Assembly: GCF_022815905.2 (NCBI RefSeq)
Contig: NZ_CP119327.1
Span: 1,364,001 to 1,428,000 of the forward strand
Direction of reading: 5' to 3'
Source: Staphylococcus sp. NRL 16/872
Lineage (GTDB): Bacteria > Bacillota > Bacilli > Staphylococcales > Staphylococcaceae
Length of the DNA: 64,000 nucleotides
In this document: in pieces, positions 50,653 through 60,123 of the stretch
Layout: each line of letters opens with the position of its first letter
How positions within the stretch are numbered: position 1 is the first letter of the stretch
The notes under the pieces: model-generated
The model's database searches: none
What the model saw: only the letters and a program-made list of their open reading frames with translations
Told to the model about the DNA's origin: nothing
Program-made: the position numbers and the translations under genes

Positions 50653-51216
50653 TTGAAGACGCTATACGTGACAGGATATAAATCTTTCGAATTAAACATA
50701 TTTAAAGATGAGATGCCAGAAGTTAAATATCTAAAAGCATTTATCAAACATAAATTATTGCAATATATTGAGGAGGGGCTTGAATGGGTATTAATTCAAG
50801 GGCAAATTGGTATTGAACTTTGGACAGCAGAAGTTGTCCTTGAGTTAAAACAAACTTATCCTGCTTTAAAACTTGGTATTATTACACCATTTTATGGACA
50901 TACTTCAAAGTGGAATGAACTAAACCAATCGAAGTATAATAATATTGCAGAAAAAGCTGACTTTCTTGAAAGTGTCCATCATACCGAGTATGAAGGGCCT
51001 TATCAATTTAAACAAACTGATCAATTTATGCTAAATCATACAGATATGACGTTACTAATATACGATGAAGAACAAGAGGGGAGCCCTAAATTCTTCAAAA
51101 GGATGTTAGTTGATTTTATGGATAAAACAAACTATACTTGTGATATTGTTGCATTTGATGAACTCACTGCTTTTATAAATGATTTACAGTGGGAACAAGA
51201 TCAAAGTTTCGAATGA
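50653..51216 (+). CDS. ypsA: YpsA, SLOG-fold cell division modulator
   Basis: DUF1273 protein of 187 residues with a Rossmann-like SLOG fold. In Bacillus and S. aureus YpsA was reported to influence cell division, and gpsB is directly downstream here. The nucleotide-binding type motif is [13 protein letters not shown] at the start, with [13 protein letters not shown] in the middle and [15 protein letters not shown] later. A TTG at 50653 ([10 protein letters not shown]) is the likely start after GAGTGAT. Its C-terminal end is 10 bases before gpsB. Confidence 0.88.
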   Translation: MKTLYVTGYKSFELNIFKDEMPEVKYLKAFIKHKLLQYIEEGLEWVLIQGQIGIELWTAEVVLELKQTYPALKLGIITPFYGHTSKWNELNQSKYNNIAEKADFLESVHHTEYEGPYQFKQTDQFMLNHTDMTLLIYDEEQEGSPKFFKRMLVDFMDKTNYTCDIVAFDELTAFINDLQWEQDQSFE

Positions 51217-51226
51217 GGTGGAAAAA

Positions 51227-51562
51227 ATGGCAGATGTTTCTTTAAAGCTTTCAGCAAAAGATATTTATGAAAAAGACTTCGAAAAAACGATGGCTCGAGG
51301 TTATCGCCGTGAAGAAGTTGATGCTTTTTTAGACGATATTATCACTGACTATCAAAAAATGGCTGACTTAAATAATGAAGTAGTTAAATTATCTGAAGAA
51401 AACAATAAACTTAGAAAAGAAGTAGAAGATTTAAGATTAAGAGTAGCAACATCAAGATCTACTGATAATAAATCTTTCTCTTCAAATAATTCTACTTCAT
51501 CTAATAATGTAGATATTTTAAAAAGAATTTCTAATCTTGAAAAAGCTGTTTTTGGAAAATAA
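51227..51562 (+). CDS. gpsB: Cell division protein GpsB
   Basis: DivIVA-family coiled-coil protein that links the divisome and cell-wall enzymes. The N-terminal DivIVA-like domain ([31 protein letters not shown]) covers about residues 7-65, with the coiled coil continuing to about 80. A Ser/Asn-rich linker and a short C-terminal trimerising segment ([17 protein letters not shown]) follow. Length 111. GAGGTGG precedes the ATG at 51227. Confidence 0.94.
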   Translation: MADVSLKLSAKDIYEKDFEKTMARGYRREEVDAFLDDIITDYQKMADLNNEVVKLSEENNKLRKEVEDLRLRVATSRSTDNKSFSSNNSTSSNNVDILKRISNLEKAVFGK

Positions 51563-51649
51563 TCATTTAATAATTAATTATTGTAAATGCTAGCGATATT
51601 GTTAGTATGTTTTAAAAGTAAAAAATATCTGTTATAGTTTTTAAATATG

Positions 51650-51658
51650 TGTTATAAT
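51650..51658 (+). promoter_or_regulatory. Promoter of rnpB
   Basis: TGTGTTATAAT contains an extended -10 with TATAAT at 51653-51658, eight bases before the expected 5' end of the RNase P RNA. Upstream TTATAG is a weak -35 candidate. Confidence 0.6.
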
Positions 51659-51665
51659 CTCAAAA

Positions 51666-52062
51666 GTGATATTTTGGGTAATCGCTATAGTAATATAGAG
51701 GAAAGTCCATGCTCACACAGTCTGAGATGACTGTAGTGTTCGTGCTTGATGAAACAATAAATCAAGGCATTAATTTGACGGCAACGAAATAGCCTAAGTC
51801 TTTAGATATGGCTAGATTAGTTTGAAAGTGCCACAGTGACGTAGCTTTTATAGAAATATAAAAGGTGGAACGCGGTAAACCCCTCGAGTGAGCAATCCAA
51901 ATTAGGTAGGAGCACTTGTTTAGCGGAATTCAACGTATAAACGAGACGTCTTTATTCGTATAATAAAGATTTGTAGACAGATGGTTACCACCAGAGTACC
52001 AGTACAACTAGTGTACGTTATGAGTACAACGGTACAGAACATGGCTTACAGAAATATCATTG
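51666..52062 (+). ncRNA. rnpB: RNase P RNA, type B
   Basis: Catalytic RNA of RNase P, which removes tRNA 5' leaders. The conserved CR-I segment GAGGAAAGTCCATGCTC, the GGTAAACCCC stretch, the AGGTAGGAGCAC region and the CR-V ACAGAACATGGCTTACAG are all present. The 5' GTGATATTT pairs with 3' AAATATCAT to close P1. The length of about 397 and the position after gpsB fit the Bacillus/Staphylococcus type. Ends are set from the closing helix. Confidence 0.96.
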
Positions 52063-52069
52063 ACTAGTT

Positions 52070-52097
52070 TAGCTCTCCCATTAGATGGAGAGCTTTT
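52070..52097 (+). terminator. Terminator of rnpB
   Basis: AGCTCTCC and GGAGAGCT followed by TTTTTTA. Confidence 0.92.
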
Positions 52098-52172
52098 TTA
52101 TTTTACTTATACATATATGATTTAAATTCTGTTAACATATAACGTAACAATATTGACAAAGGAGACAAACCA

Positions 52173-53306
52173 ATGTTCCAATTAATAGCAGTATGCCCAA
52201 TGGGATTAGAAGCAGTCGTTGCAAAAGAAATTCAAGAACTTGGCTACGAAACTCAAGTAGAAAACGGTCGCATCTTTTTTGAAGGAGATGTCAAAGCGAT
52301 TGTTAAATGTAATCTATGGTTACGGACTGCTGATCGACTAAAAATCGTGGTAGGCCGATTTAACGCTAAAACATTTGATGAATTATTTGAAAAAACAAAA
52401 GCTTTACCATGGGAAGATATTATTGATAAAGAAGGGCAATTTCCTGTACAAGGACGAAGCGTCAAATCTACACTTTACAGTGTGCCAGACTGCCAAGCTA
52501 TTACTAAGAAAGCCATTGTTGAACGTTTAAAACATGCTTATAACGAAAAAGGCTGGTTAAATGAAAGTGGGGCTAAATATCCAGTAGAAGTAGCTATTCT
52601 AAAAGATAATGTGTTACTTACTATAGATACCTCAGGTTCAGGGCTAAATAGACGTGGATATCGTATTGCTCAAGGTGAAGCACCAATCAAAGAAACATTG
52701 GCCGCAAGTTTAGTAAGACTTGCAAATTGGAAAGGCGATACGCCATTTATAGACCCATTCTGTGGTTCAGGAACTATTGCTATTGAAGCATGTTTAATTG
52801 CTCAAAATATCGCGCCTGGGTTTAACCGCGATTTTGTTTCTGAAGAATGGAACATTATGCCTCCTAACATTTACGATAAAATGCGAGATGAGGCTGACAA
52901 ACAAGCTGATTATGATAAAGACATTCAAGTCTATGCTTCTGATATTGATCCAGAAATGGTTGAAATAGCTAAACGTAATGCTGAAGAAGTAGGCTTGGGA
53001 GATATTATTCAGTTCAGCGTTAAAGACGTGAATACATTAACGATTGATACAGAAGAACCAATTGCATTAGTAGGTAACCCACCTTATGGGGAACGTATTG
53101 GCGACAGAGATGAAGTTGAAGAAATGTACCGCTATATTGGAAAATTAATGAAACAACATCCTTATCTATCGACTTATATTTTGACAAGTAATAAAGAATT
53201 TGAATATCTTGTTAATCAAAAGGCAACTAAACGACGTAAACTGTTCAATGGATATATAGAATGTATGTATTATCAATATTGGGGTAAGAAACCTGAAAAA
53301 TATTAA
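52173..53306 (+). CDS. THUMP-domain 23S rRNA methyltransferase (YpsC/RlmL type)
   Basis: SAM-dependent RNA methyltransferase of 377 residues. The N-terminal THUMP RNA-binding domain spans about 1-160 (CPMGLEAVVAKEIQELGY at the start). The methyltransferase domain has the SAM region FIDPFCGSGTIAIEACLIA, the acidic ASDIDPEM and the catalytic NPPYGERIGD, typical of N2-guanine methyltransferases. The orthologue is Bacillus ypsC, also beside rnpB. AAAGGAG precedes the ATG. Confidence 0.9.
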   Translation: MFQLIAVCPMGLEAVVAKEIQELGYETQVENGRIFFEGDVKAIVKCNLWLRTADRLKIVVGRFNAKTFDELFEKTKALPWEDIIDKEGQFPVQGRSVKSTLYSVPDCQAITKKAIVERLKHAYNEKGWLNESGAKYPVEVAILKDNVLLTIDTSGSGLNRRGYRIAQGEAPIKETLAASLVRLANWKGDTPFIDPFCGSGTIAIEACLIAQNIAPGFNRDFVSEEWNIMPPNIYDKMRDEADKQADYDKDIQVYASDIDPEMVEIAKRNAEEVGLGDIIQFSVKDVNTLTIDTEEPIALVGNPPYGERIGDRDEVEEMYRYIGKLMKQHPYLSTYILTSNKEFEYLVNQKATKRRKLFNGYIECMYYQYWGKKPEKY

Positions 53307-53418
53307 TGTTTAATCATTTAAAAATACTTACGTAATTTTCAAGTTTATTTTTTATTAATTTTGTAAATTTTTCTTAATTTATTGGAAAATATTTAATTAA
53401 TTTAAACAATATATTAGC

Positions 53419-53460
53419 GCTCTTATTATGACTGATGTAAAGTGATAATAAGAGTGTTTT
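53419..53460 (+). terminator. Possible terminator after ypsC
   Basis: GCTCTTATTAT and ATAATAAGAGT (one G-U) are followed by GTTTTAA. It lies 113 bases after the stop. Confidence 0.6.
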
Positions 53461-53510
53461 AACATTTAACTACATACATATAAATTACATCTTAGTGAGG
53501 AGAGAGAAAT

Positions 53511-54149
53511 ATGCAAACTGTTTTAATTATAGGCGCAAACGGTAAAGTTTCTATAGAGGCAACTAAAATATTTTTAGAAGATACTTCGTTTAATGTAGAT
53601 TTATTTTTAAGAAATGCACATCGTATCCCTGATTATGCATCTAATCGTATTACTGTATTTGAAGGGGACGCAAAAAATGAAGAAGATTTAGAAAAAGCAT
53701 TAGACAAAGTCGACGTCGTCTTCGCTAGTTTATCAGGTTCATTGGATATTGAGGCTGATGCTATCGTTAAAGCAATGACTAAAAAAGGCGTAAAACGCTT
53801 AATTTTCATTGCAGCGCCAGGAATTTATAATGAATTACCAACAAAATTTAATGAATTTAACAAAGAACAATTTGGTGAGAAATTAGATAAATATCGAAAA
53901 GCTGCGGACATTATTGAAGCTTCAGATTTAGATTATACAATCATTCGTCCAGCTTGGTTAACTTTTAAAAATGAATCAGATTATGAAATCACCTCTAAAG
54001 ATACTGAGTTCAAAGGTACAGAAGTATCAAGACGTAGTATTGCTAATTTAGCTGTTCGCATTGCTAAAAATCCTGAACTTTATTCAAGAGACAATATAGG
54101 TGTTAATAAACCTAATACAGATGGCGATAAGCCAGCTTGGTTTAATTAA
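53511..54149 (+). CDS. NAD(P)-binding atypical SDR (NmrA/YwnB-like)
   Basis: Rossmann-fold protein of 212 residues with the atypical SDR motif IIGANGKVSIEATK near residue 6. There is an Asp-rich segment after strand 3 (FEGDAKNEEDLEKAL) and the conserved YTIIRPAWLT. It resembles NmrA-like or YwnB-like NAD(P)H-binding proteins, used as redox sensors or reductases; the substrate is unknown. It stands between ypsC and the dynamin gene with its own spacing and is followed by a repeat element. Such a gene is not part of the conserved block as I know it, so it is probably accessory. GTGAGGAGAG ribosome site. Confidence 0.83.
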   Translation: MQTVLIIGANGKVSIEATKIFLEDTSFNVDLFLRNAHRIPDYASNRITVFEGDAKNEEDLEKALDKVDVVFASLSGSLDIEADAIVKAMTKKGVKRLIFIAAPGIYNELPTKFNEFNKEQFGEKLDKYRKAADIIEASDLDYTIIRPAWLTFKNESDYEITSKDTEFKGTEVSRRSIANLAVRIAKNPELYSRDNIGVNKPNTDGDKPAWFN

Positions 54150-54245
54150 AGTTCTATTTATATTTTTTATAATTTATGAGTGTGATAAAATTTAATAAAT
54201 GATTTCAAAAGTATTGATTTACTTTTGCGATCACTTTCTATTAAT

Positions 54246-54407
54246 AGGAGGTTGAGACATAAAGAGTTTGTGCTCTGGGAAATCGTTTAACGGCTTCCCA
54301 AAAGCAGGATTATCGGCAGAGTCCATCACGATTCGACAAAATTTGAGAAACAATTTTGCTCATCGTTCGGTTCTGCTCAAATCCTAAACGCTTTTGTCCA
54401 GACCTCT
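54246..54407 (+). repeat. Intergenic structured repeat element with imperfect inverted ends
   Basis: The left end is GGAGGTTGAGACATAAAG and the right end, read backwards, AGAGGTCTGGACAAAAG. Inside are two hairpins: GGGAAATCGTT with AACGGCTTCCC (two wobbles) and CAAAATT with AATTTTG. It resembles the GAGGTTGGGACA-type intergenic sequences that recur in staphylococcal genomes. It carries no gene and may also terminate the upstream transcript, since CTTACTTTTTTA follows. The bases 54150-54245 show nothing else. Confidence 0.6.
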
Positions 54408-54453
54408 TACTTTTTTATTACGTATAGAACGTTTGAAATAAAGGGGATTAGGC

Positions 54454-57400
54454 ATGGCGAATACTGAACAATTAGATATTTTATATAAATTAAAAAAAGA
54501 AGTTGAGAAATCCAACAATACGGCATTAGTACATACAATCAATCAAGTCATCAAAAAAGTCTATTTAAATCAATATACCGCTTCTTTCGTGGGACATTTT
54601 TCTGCAGGTAAATCTACATTAATTAACTTATTACTTGAACAGAATATTTTACCAAGTTCTCCTGTACCAACAACAAGTAATACAGCTATTGTTTCTGTTG
54701 CAGATCAAGAAGAGATTATTGCTAATCTTGAACATCAACAGTATACAAAGTTAAAAACTTATGATGAAGTGAAACAAATGAATCGCTTAAATGTTGATGT
54801 CGAATCTGTAGAAATTAAATTTCCTTCTACAAAGTTTCATAATGGGTTTACTTTACAAGATACGCCTGGTGTCGACTCAAATGTAGCGACACACCAAACG
54901 ACGACTGAGCAGTTCATGTATACAAGTAATATTTTGTTTTATACAGTGGATTATAATCACGTGCAATCTGCGCTTAATTTTCAATTTATGAAACGCATGA
55001 ATGATGTAGGCATTCCTGTGATTTTCATTATTAACCAAATTGATAAACATAATGAAGACGAAATTTCTTTTGCTACTTTTAAAGAAAGAGTGAATAAATC
55101 AATTGCGGATTGGGAGATCAAATTAACTAAAATCTTCTACGTGTCTAAATTCGATCATCCTGAAAATGAAATCAATCAACTCTCTGACTATTTAGTAGAC
55201 AAAGATAATCGTCGTGAACCTATTGAAGACTATGTAAAACGTACGGTTAAATTTATTACAGACGCTCAACTCGGTTATATTCAAAATGAAATACAAGATA
55301 TTCTTGAAGAATTGAATATTAACGAAGATGAGTTTGAACAAGCATATTCAAAATTCCAACAGAATCAAGCTGTGAGTGAGGAAGCACGTTTATTAAATAA
55401 TCCTGACCAATTGTTAAGCTTTTTAAAACAAAAACGTAAAGACATTCTTGAGAATGCTTACATTATGACTCATGATATGCGTGAAGATATTCGACATTAT
55501 CTTGAAAGTATGGCTTCTGACTTTAAAGTAGGCGGTCTTTTAAATAAAAAGAAAAAGAAATTAGAAGAACAAGAACAACGCTTGGTAATAGTGGTTGAAA
55601 AATTGCAAGACAAAGTGAATCAACAAATTCGTCAACCTTTAAGAGAAGATATGTCATTTTTAACGCGATTTATCAATAATAGTGACGTTAACAAAGAAAT
55701 TTTAAATCAACATTATAAAATTAATAATGAATTAATCTCAAATTTATATCAACCTCAAACAAGTATTAGTAATACGTACGTATTAACGTTTAGCGATGAA
55801 GTTAAAAAAGCCATTAATAATTTTGTTGAGAAAGAATCTAATCCATTATTTGAAAAAACAATTAACAATACACAGGCGACAGGCTTAACAAATACAGAAG
55901 ATGAAGATATGCAAGTTTATGAACGATTTCTAGAGTTAAAGAATTTGAAGGAATCTTTAACAACTGAGAATTATCGCCATTATTATATTCATATGGAAGA
56001 TTCTTTAGATAAGTTAATAGGTCGAACTGAAGCAAACTATCAATTTAAAGATGAGACTCAAGGCGAAGTGAGTGAAGATCAGTTAGATGAAAATGAAGCA
56101 ACTCAATCATCAACAACGAATGAGGTTGATATTAAACAAGCTTTAGAATTAGTTGAGCCAGTGCCGTTATTTGATAGAACGAAAAAAGATATTCAAGATA
56201 CGCTACATCGCTTAGATAATAAAATCGTTAAAATTGGTGTGTTTGGTACGTTTAGTGCAGGTAAAAGTAGTTTAATCAATGCCTTACTTGGTGGGCAATA
56301 TTTAGTGAGTTCACCAAATCCAACAACTGCAGCTACGACAGAATTATCTTATGGTGAAGATAGTAAAATTACATTGAAAACACAACAACAATTACTAGAA
56401 GAGTTGAATCAACTTATTGAATATCACAATATTTCATTTAATTCATTAGAGGAATTTATTAACAGCGATATTACCACATTGAAGCAGCAATTAGAAAAAA
56501 ATCAATTAGCTTTTGTTAATGCGGTTGAAAAGCATTATGCACTTTATCAAGACATGGTAAATGAAGCCATTACGCATGAAATTTCACAAGAAGATATTAA
56601 AAAGTGGAGTGCCGAAGACGAATACGCTACCTTTGTTAAAACTGTTCACATCAACTTACCACTTGAATGGTTAAAAGGTAAAATTATCGTGGATTCACTA
56701 GGGTTACATTCAAACAACCAACGTCATACAAATGAAACTGAACAAATTTTAACTTCTTCAGATTTAATATTGTATGTAAGTTACTTTAATCATTCATTTA
56801 CAGATAATGACAAAGCTTTTATTGAACATATGAAAGATATGAATCAATTGAATGAAAATCAAGCCTTTAAAATGGTTATCAACGCAATTGATTTAGCAGA
56901 GAATGAAGAAGATGTTAAAGCTGTAAAAGATTACGTTGCTGATGCTTTAAACCAAGTTAACTTAAACTCTGAAATATTCGGGGTTTCAAGTAGACGTGCA
57001 CTTAAAGCCCAAGATAAAGGTATTTCACAATTACGCGAGAGTATTCAACACTTTGTAGAAGTAGAATCTAATACCATTTTAGAGCAACAAATGATTAAAC
57101 AACTTGAACAAATGAGTCAATCGTTTGATCAAATGATTGAAGAATTCCAAACTAATCAATCATTAATCACTGAACGTCAAGATAAACTTAAAGCTTATCA
57201 ACATGAACAACGTCTACCAAGCCAATTGTTAATGACAAGTGAGCAACACACTAATAATGAAGTTGAAGACCAAATTTATCACTTAAATGGACGCTTAAAG
57301 TTACAATTATTGGATGATGTTAAAAGTGTATTCAATAGTCAAATGACGCAGAATAATGATTTTAATGAAGAAAAGAAAATTTCAGCTAAGACATTCTTAG

Positions 57401-57900
57401 ATCAAATCCATCAACGTTTATATCTTGAACAAAGTCTCTTAGTAGAACGTATTAAAAAATACTATAATCGACAACTCAATGAACAAGTTGCACCCGTCGT
57501 TCAAAAGTTAAATCAATTGCATGTACTTATTTATCCTGAATTTAACATTAAACCTTATTTTACAGATAAGGCATTTTTAAGAATTGATATTAATGATATG
57601 GTGGCAGCTTTACCTAAACAACTGACTAAACGTAAAATATTAAATCCTAATTCTCAAAGAGAAATACAGGAAACAATTAGTGCTAATACACTAGATTTGC
57701 TTCAAGCACAATTAAGTGAATTAAGACAAGCACTCATTTCTTATGTTTCAACATTAACTAAAGAGGCTGATGATGCGTTTAATCATTTAGAAAATGATAT
57801 ACAACAACAAATAGATGATTTATTATCATTTACTATGGATGAAACACTAATAGAACAATTAAAATCAGTAAACTCAAAATTAAAAGTACTTTTAAAATAG
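54454..57900 (+). CDS. dynA: Double dynamin-like protein (DynA/YpbR type)
   Basis: Large GTPase of 1148 residues formed by two dynamin modules in one chain. P-loops are GHFSAGKST at about 47-55 and GTFSAGKSS at about 598-606. The G3 motifs are DTPGVDSN and VDSLGLHSN, and the G4-like positions are NQIDKH and NAIDLAEN. Long coiled-coil stalks follow each G domain. Bacillus DynA tethers and fuses membranes and protects against phage and antibiotics; the same role here is inference. It precedes ypcP by 16 bases, the order seen in Bacillus. Confidence 0.9.
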   Translation: MANTEQLDILYKLKKEVEKSNNTALVHTINQVIKKVYLNQYTASFVGHFSAGKSTLINLLLEQNILPSSPVPTTSNTAIVSVADQEEIIANLEHQQYTKLKTYDEVKQMNRLNVDVESVEIKFPSTKFHNGFTLQDTPGVDSNVATHQTTTEQFMYTSNILFYTVDYNHVQSALNFQFMKRMNDVGIPVIFIINQIDKHNEDEISFATFKERVNKSIADWEIKLTKIFYVSKFDHPENEINQLSDYLVDKDNRREPIEDYVKRTVKFITDAQLGYIQNEIQDILEELNINEDEFEQAYSKFQQNQAVSEEARLLNNPDQLLSFLKQKRKDILENAYIMTHDMREDIRHYLESMASDFKVGGLLNKKKKKLEEQEQRLVIVVEKLQDKVNQQIRQPLREDMSFLTRFINNSDVNKEILNQHYKINNELISNLYQPQTSISNTYVLTFSDEVKKAINNFVEKESNPLFEKTINNTQATGLTNTEDEDMQVYERFLELKNLKESLTTENYRHYYIHMEDSLDKLIGRTEANYQFKDETQGEVSEDQLDENEATQSSTTNEVDIKQALELVEPVPLFDRTKKDIQDTLHRLDNKIVKIGVFGTFSAGKSSLINALLGGQYLVSSPNPTTAATTELSYGEDSKITLKTQQQLLEELNQLIEYHNISFNSLEEFINSDITTLKQQLEKNQLAFVNAVEKHYALYQDMVNEAITHEISQEDIKKWSAEDEYATFVKTVHINLPLEWLKGKIIVDSLGLHSNNQRHTNETEQILTSSDLILYVSYFNHSFTDNDKAFIEHMKDMNQLNENQAFKMVINAIDLAENEEDVKAVKDYVADALNQVNLNSEIFGVSSRRALKAQDKGISQLRESIQHFVEVESNTILEQQMIKQLEQMSQSFDQMIEEFQTNQSLITERQDKLKAYQHEQRLPSQLLMTSEQHTNNEVEDQIYHLNGRLKLQLLDDVKSVFNSQMTQNNDFNEEKKISAKTFLDQIHQRLYLEQSLLVERIKKYYNRQLNEQVAPVVQKLNQLHVLIYPEFNIKPYFTDKAFLRIDINDMVAALPKQLTKRKILNPNSQREIQETISANTLDLLQAQLSELRQALISYVSTLTKEADDAFNHLENDIQQQIDDLLSFTMDETLIEQLKSVNSKLKVLLK

Positions 57901-57916
57901 AAAGAAGGCACTATTT

Positions 57917-58795
57917 ATGACATCACGTGTCCTACTAGTAGATGGAATGGCGTTATTATTTAGACATTTTTATGCTACAAGTTTACACAATCAATTTATG
58001 TATAATTCGAAAGGTGTACCTACAAATGGTATACAAGGATTTGTAAGGCATATTTTTAGCGCTATTCATGACATTAATCCTACACATGTAGCTGTGTGTT
58101 GGGATATGGGGCAATCGACTTTCAGAAATGAAATGTATGATTCGTATAAACAAAATCGTCCCGCACCTCCAGAAGAACTCATTCCTCAATTTGATTATGT
58201 TAAAGAAATTTCAGAACAATTTGGTTTCATTAACGTCGGAATGGTCAATTATGAGGCTGATGATGTTATAGGAACATTAGCTAAAGCTTATTCCCAGGAT
58301 AATGAGGTACACATTCTTACTGGAGATAAAGATATTCTTCAATGTATTAATCAAAACGTAGAAGTATGGCTTATTAAAAAGGGCTTCAATATATATAATC
58401 GTTATACGTTAGACCGTTTTAATGAAGAGTATCAACTAGATCCGCTTCAATTAATAGATATTAAAGCATTTATGGGAGATAGTGCAGATGGTTATCCTGG
58501 TGTGAAAGGGATAGGCGAGAAAACAGCAATTAAATTAATTCAAGCCTACGATAGTGTTGAAAATGTCCTTCAACATATTGATAAATTAACACCAGGACAG
58601 CAAAAGAAAATTAAAAATGACGAATCAAATTTACTATTATCCAAACAATTAGCTGAAATCCATACAGAGGTTCCACTCGATATAACTTCTTTATATAACG
58701 AAATGGAATATGCTCATTCACTCCATCATATATTATCTATTTGTAATGAGCATGAGCTATACGTGTCCGGTAAGTATATTTCTTCTAAATTATAA
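57917..58795 (+). CDS. ypcP: 5'-3' exonuclease (YpcP type)
   Basis: Stand-alone protein related to the 5' nuclease domain of DNA polymerase I, 292 residues. Acidic metal ligands are visible in VDGMALLFRHF, WDMGQSTFRNEM, NYEADDVIGTLA and ILTGDKDILQCI. The helix-three-turn-helix GVKGIGEKTAIKLI binds DNA. It acts in flap and primer RNA removal or repair. GAAGGCAC precedes the ATG. It probably shares a transcript with dynA. Confidence 0.92.
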   Translation: MTSRVLLVDGMALLFRHFYATSLHNQFMYNSKGVPTNGIQGFVRHIFSAIHDINPTHVAVCWDMGQSTFRNEMYDSYKQNRPAPPEELIPQFDYVKEISEQFGFINVGMVNYEADDVIGTLAKAYSQDNEVHILTGDKDILQCINQNVEVWLIKKGFNIYNRYTLDRFNEEYQLDPLQLIDIKAFMGDSADGYPGVKGIGEKTAIKLIQAYDSVENVLQHIDKLTPGQQKKIKNDESNLLLSKQLAEIHTEVPLDITSLYNEMEYAHSLHHILSICNEHELYVSGKYISSKL

Positions 58796-58797
58796 TT

Positions 58798-58872
58798 AAA
58801 AATCCTTGAGATAAAAGGAAGAGACAATCATCTCTAATTTAAGAGTGATGCTTCCTCATCTCAAGGATTTTA
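58798..58872. terminator. Long bidirectional terminator between ypcP and the RNase H-like gene
   Basis: AAATCCTTGAGAT pairs with ATCTCAAGGATTT, extended inward by GGAAG with CTTCC. A second inner hairpin is ATCATCTCT with AGAGTGAT. It separates two convergent genes. Confidence 0.88.
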
Positions 58873-58882
58873 TTTTGATTAA

Positions 58883-59281
58883 TTATATCTTCTTACTTAA
58901 TTTATAAAGATATTGTTGTGCTAATTGATTTGCTTCTTTATTTTGATCGCGAGGAACCCATTTTACAAATAATAATTCGAAACTTTGTTCTAAAATTTCT
59001 ATATTCTCAAAATAAGGTTTAAAACGGATATTTTTGACATAACCTTGATTAACGCTATCTTCAATTAATTTAGAATCTGTGTACAATAGCGCATTCGTTA
59101 CATTTAATTCTCTTGCGTGTTCTAGGGCGTGTATCATAGCTGCCCATTCTGCACTATGATTATCTAATTCACCTAGATCATGGGTGAATGTGTATTTTTC
59201 ATTCTCTTCTTTAATTACAATGCCACACGTACTTTGACCTGGATTACCATTTGATGCAGCATCAAAATATATTTTCGCCAT
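58883..59281 (-). CDS. RNase HI-like protein (YpdQ type)
   Basis: RNase H-fold protein of 132 residues. Asp7 (YFDAASNGNPG), Glu in HSAEWAAM and Asp in YTDSKL match the first three catalytic positions. The fourth, usually Asp in an ENE-x-x-D-x-LA segment, is Asn here (KEANQLAQ). As I recall, Bacillus YpdQ showed no clear RNase H activity. It may process RNA-DNA hybrids weakly or have another role. The ATG at 59281 (start AKIYF) follows GGTGTTAT; the frame opens at 59299. The next gene on this strand, ypdP, lies upstream. Confidence 0.85.
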   Translation of the reverse strand: MAKIYFDAASNGNPGQSTCGIVIKEENEKYTFTHDLGELDNHSAEWAAMIHALEHARELNVTNALLYTDSKLIEDSVNQGYVKNIRFKPYFENIEILEQSFELLFVKWVPRDQNKEANQLAQQYLYKLSKKI

Positions 59282-59340
59282 TTTATAACACCTTTTCAAA
59301 AAATAAGTTTACGATTTCAATACTATAGTATCAAATTCTA

Positions 59341-59406
59341 AAAAAAGAGAATAGCATGAGAAGTGCGTCAACGTTATATACCGCTCGACTCACTCCCACG
59401 CTATTC
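59341..59406 (-). terminator. Terminator of ypdP
   Basis: On the minus strand GAATAGC..GTG and CAC..GCTATTC style arms enclose about 40 bases, and a T run (A run at 59341-59346 on the plus strand) follows. GAATAGC at 59349-59355 pairs with GCTATTC at 59400-59406. Confidence 0.7.
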
Positions 59407-59412
59407 TATTAA

Positions 59413-60117
59413 TTAATAACCTTCATCTAGTTTATGAATTCTTCCTTTGCGATACATCGATTTAGCAATATAACCAAATGGAACATTAAATATAGTTGAC
59501 ATTAATTTAAGTAAATAAGTTGTTATAAATATCTCGAATACTACTGCGAAAGGTAGTGTTCCTGCGAATGCGATAGTTACAAATAAAGCTGTATCAATAA
59601 TTGAACTTAACATTGTACTACCATATGCTCGAATGATAAATGTTTTATCAGAACTAAAGATTTTTTTAATCATTGAAAAGATAAAGACACCGACATGTTG
59701 ACCAATAATATAAGCTACGATTGATCCAAGCGCAATACGTGGCACTAAATCAAAGATAGTTGATAATGCTTTTTGAGATACATCTTCAGGTGCTGGAATA
59801 AAATGTAATGACATTTGCATCACAATAATCATAACTAATGTTGATGAAAAGCCTAACCATACAGCACGTTTAGCCACTTTACGTCCATAGATATCATTTA
59901 AGATATCCGTAGCTAAGTAAATGGAAGCAAACATGACATTCCCTAAAGTTGCAGATATTCCAAAAATATCTACCGTTTTAATTACTTGGATGTTGGCAAT
60001 GATAGTCCCAATAGCGACCCAAGCAATTAAGCCTTGCTTACCAAAACAACGAAACATTACGACCATTAAAATAAAAGTAACAAAAAAGGTTGCTACTCCA
60101 AAAATTTCATTAAACAT
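59413..60117 (-). CDS. ypdP: Queuosine precursor transporter (YpdP / VUT family)
   Basis: Membrane protein of 234 residues with about six helices, of the YhhQ/VUT family that imports precursors of queuosine, most likely preQ0 or preQ1. Family segments are FASIYLATDILNDIYGRKVAK near residue 67 and SSIIDTALFVTIAF, plus LKLMSTIFNVPFGY near the end. A preQ1-type riboswitch aptamer lies directly upstream on the same strand and overlaps the AGGAGG ribosome site, which strongly supports the substrate. The neighbouring gene on the same strand, ypdQ, follows after a terminator. Confidence 0.88.
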   Translation of the reverse strand: MFNEIFGVATFFVTFILMVVMFRCFGKQGLIAWVAIGTIIANIQVIKTVDIFGISATLGNVMFASIYLATDILNDIYGRKVAKRAVWLGFSSTLVMIIVMQMSLHFIPAPEDVSQKALSTIFDLVPRIALGSIVAYIIGQHVGVFIFSMIKKIFSSDKTFIIRAYGSTMLSSIIDTALFVTIAFAGTLPFAVVFEIFITTYLLKLMSTIFNVPFGYIAKSMYRKGRIHKLDEGY

Positions 60118-60123
60118 GATTAT

